Source: JADKFD01 sp964561825 (GTDB lineage: Bacteria; Pseudomonadota; Gammaproteobacteria; Xanthomonadales; SZUA-5). Taken from it: a stretch of 5,134 nt of DNA. Of the stretch, positions 3,570 through 5,134 are shown one piece after another. Positions within the stretch are counted from its first letter, which is position 1. Each line of letters begins with the position of its first letter. The DNA lies in the NCBI GenBank assembly GCA_964561825.1, contig CAZLSB010000288.1:1-5134 (forward strand), in the 5' to 3' direction. The position numbers were made by a program, and so were the translations under genes. The notes below the pieces were generated by a model. The model made no database searches. It was not told where the DNA came from and saw only the letters and a program-made list of their open reading frames with translations.

Positions 3570-5134
3570 CCGTCAACATCCATCAAGACCGCATTTTGAT
3601 CCTCGATTTTGGATCCCAATACACGCAGCTCATTGCCCGCCGCATTCGCGAGATCGGCGTGTATTGCGAAGTTTGGGCGTGGGATCACGATCCAGCCGAA
3701 ATCGCGAGTTTTGCGCCGCGCGGCATCGTGTTGTCGGGCGGACCGGCAACCGTACTGGATGCCGATTCACCACGCGCCGCGCAACAGGTATTCGGCGCTG
3801 GCGTGCCGCTACTCGGTATCTGTTACGGCATGCAAACCTTAGCCGCACAATTGGGTGGCCGAGTAGAAGCGGGCGTGGAACGCGAGTTTGGTTACGCCGC
3901 CGTATTGCCTACCGCCAGCTGCGCGCTGCTGGATGGATTGTCTGGCGATAACGAACAACCGGCTTTAGATGTGTGGATGAGTCACGGTGATCGTGTGGTC
4001 GCAGTGCCACCCGGCTTTACGATTGTCGCCGCAACCCATTCGGTGCCCATCGTGGCGATGGCGGATGAAACGCGTCGTTATTACGGCTTGCAGTTTCATC
4101 CGGAAGTGACCCATACGCGCAACGGTGAGGTGATTTTGCGGCGATTTTTGGTCAACGCCTGCCAATGCGCAACCTTGTGGATCGCCGATCTGATTATCGA
4201 CGACGGCGTCATGCGGGTGCGTGAGAAGGTCGGCGGCGACACCGTGTTGTTGGGTTTATCCGGTGGCGTCGATTCATCGGTGGTGGCCGCCTTGTTGCAT
4301 CGTGCAATCGGTAAGCAGCTGTTATGCATTTTTGTCGACACCGGATTGCTGCGCTTTCAAGAAGGCGATCAGGTCATGGCGCTGTTTGCACAGCACATGC
4401 ATTTACGCGTGGTTCGCGTGGATGCCCGGCAGCGCTTTTTTGCAGCACTGGCCGGCGTCGACGATCCGGAAGCCAAACGAAAAGTCATCGGACGATTGTT
4501 CATCGAAGTGTTCGAAGAAGAAGCACAACGTCATGGCAATGTACGTTGGCTGGCGCAAGGCACCATCTACCCAGATGTCATCGAATCGGCCGGCTCAAAA
4601 ACCGGCAAATCGCAGGTGATCAAATCGCATCACAATGTCGGCGGCCTGCCTGAGCGCATGCGCATGGGTCTGGTCGAACCGCTGCGTGAATTGTTCAAAG
4701 ACGAAGTGCGGCGCTTAGGAACGGCGCTCGGCTTGCCGCATGCGATGGTCTTTCGACACCCCTTCCCCGGCCCTGGTTTGGGCGTGCGCGTGCTTGGCGC
4801 GGTGAGCGAAGCCGCGGTGGATGTGCTGCAACGCGCCGATCATATTTTCATCGAAGAACTGCGCGCGGCCGGGCTGTACGATAAAATCAGTCAGGCTTTT
4901 GCGGTGTATTTGCCGGTGCGCTCGGTCGGCGTGGTCGGTGATGCGCGCGCCTACGAGCCGGTGATCGCGCTGCGCGCGGTGGAAACCATCGATTTTATGA
5001 CTGCGCATTGGGCGCATTTGCCGTATGACTTCCTCGATCTAGTCGCGCGTCGCATCGTCAATGAAGTGCGCGGCGTGTCGCGCGTGGTGTACGACATCAG
5101 CGGCAAACCCCCCGCGACGATCGAGTGGGAATAG
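3566..5134 (+). CDS. guaA: GMP synthase (glutamine-hydrolysing)
   Basis: This cytoplasmic enzyme converts XMP to GMP using ATP and ammonia from glutamine, the step after GuaB. The 522 residues are close to the E. coli length of 525. The N-terminal class I glutamine amidotransferase domain (about 8-200) shows DFGSQYTQLIARR, LSGGP, the nucleophile Cys86 in GICYGMQ, and His178 and Glu180 of the triad in FHPEVTHT. The ATP pyrophosphatase domain begins near 205 and carries the P-loop SGGVDSS (232-238), followed by FVDTGLLR, AQGTIYPDVIES and KSHHNVGGLP. The C-terminal dimerisation/XMP-binding domain contains HPFPGPGLGVRVLG, DKISQAFAVYLPVRSVGV, RAVETIDFMTAHWAHLPYDF and the canonical end KPPATIEWE. 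No key residue is missing. The start overlaps the stop of the membrane-protein gene (ATGA). The TAG stop is the last codon of the window, so the gene is complete, but its terminator is not visible. Confidence 0.98.
   Translation: MTVNIHQDRILILDFGSQYTQLIARRIREIGVYCEVWAWDHDPAEIASFAPRGIVLSGGPATVLDADSPRAAQQVFGAGVPLLGICYGMQTLAAQLGGRVEAGVEREFGYAAVLPTASCALLDGLSGDNEQPALDVWMSHGDRVVAVPPGFTIVAATHSVPIVAMADETRRYYGLQFHPEVTHTRNGEVILRRFLVNACQCATLWIADLIIDDGVMRVREKVGGDTVLLGLSGGVDSSVVAALLHRAIGKQLLCIFVDTGLLRFQEGDQVMALFAQHMHLRVVRVDARQRFFAALAGVDDPEAKRKVIGRLFIEVFEEEAQRHGNVRWLAQGTIYPDVIESAGSKTGKSQVIKSHHNVGGLPERMRMGLVEPLRELFKDEVRRLGTALGLPHAMVFRHPFPGPGLGVRVLGAVSEAAVDVLQRADHIFIEELRAAGLYDKISQAFAVYLPVRSVGVVGDARAYEPVIALRAVETIDFMTAHWAHLPYDFLDLVARRIVNEVRGVSRVVYDISGKPPATIEWE

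Noticed and set aside
3521..3570. Slippage at the T run producing a fusion of the membrane protein with GuaA
   Set aside because: The shifted frame that matches guaA meets TAA at 3554-3556 before the guaA start, and the other meets TGA at 3529-3531, so no fusion can form.

Overview
The window looks like chromosomal DNA from a moderately GC-rich gammaproteobacterium. IMP dehydrogenase begins with a DDVSLVPAYS-type N-terminus, and the cold-shock protein carries VFVHFRAIQGSGFK. Both look to me most like the Xanthomonadales/Lysobacterales, but that placement is from memory of the families, not from a search. There are no phage, IS, CRISPR, tRNA or rRNA signatures.

Layout. Bases 1-51 are the last 16 codons of an unidentified plus-strand gene. 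A large imperfect palindrome (about 64-194) fills the gap between that gene and the convergent minus-strand genes. Three small minus-strand genes follow; in transcription order they are a CspA-family cold-shock protein (1307-1098), an RRM-type RNA-binding protein (957-700) and a META/HslJ-like lipoprotein (642-190). Two consecutive hairpins, the second followed by a T-run, separate the cold-shock gene from the RRM gene. The 301-bp divergent intergenic region (1308-1608) holds a potentially structured cold-shock leader and a guaB promoter candidate.

The plus-strand half is a tightly packed guaB - small membrane protein - guaA operon. guaB (IMP to XMP) overlaps the next gene by one base, and that gene overlaps guaA (XMP to GMP) by four bases. 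All three are therefore probably co-transcribed and translationally coupled. guaB and guaA are complete and have their catalytic residues, so the de novo GMP branch is intact here. The middle gene encodes a two-helix membrane protein with a cytoplasmic beta-rich tail; I cannot assign it a function.

Most of the window is ordinary housekeeping sequence, and I see no convincing new multi-gene system. The points most worth a second look are the uncharacterised membrane gene inside the gua operon, the 131-bp palindrome, the possible switchable leader of the cold-shock gene, and an RRM protein that lacks two of the usual RNA-stacking aromatic residues.
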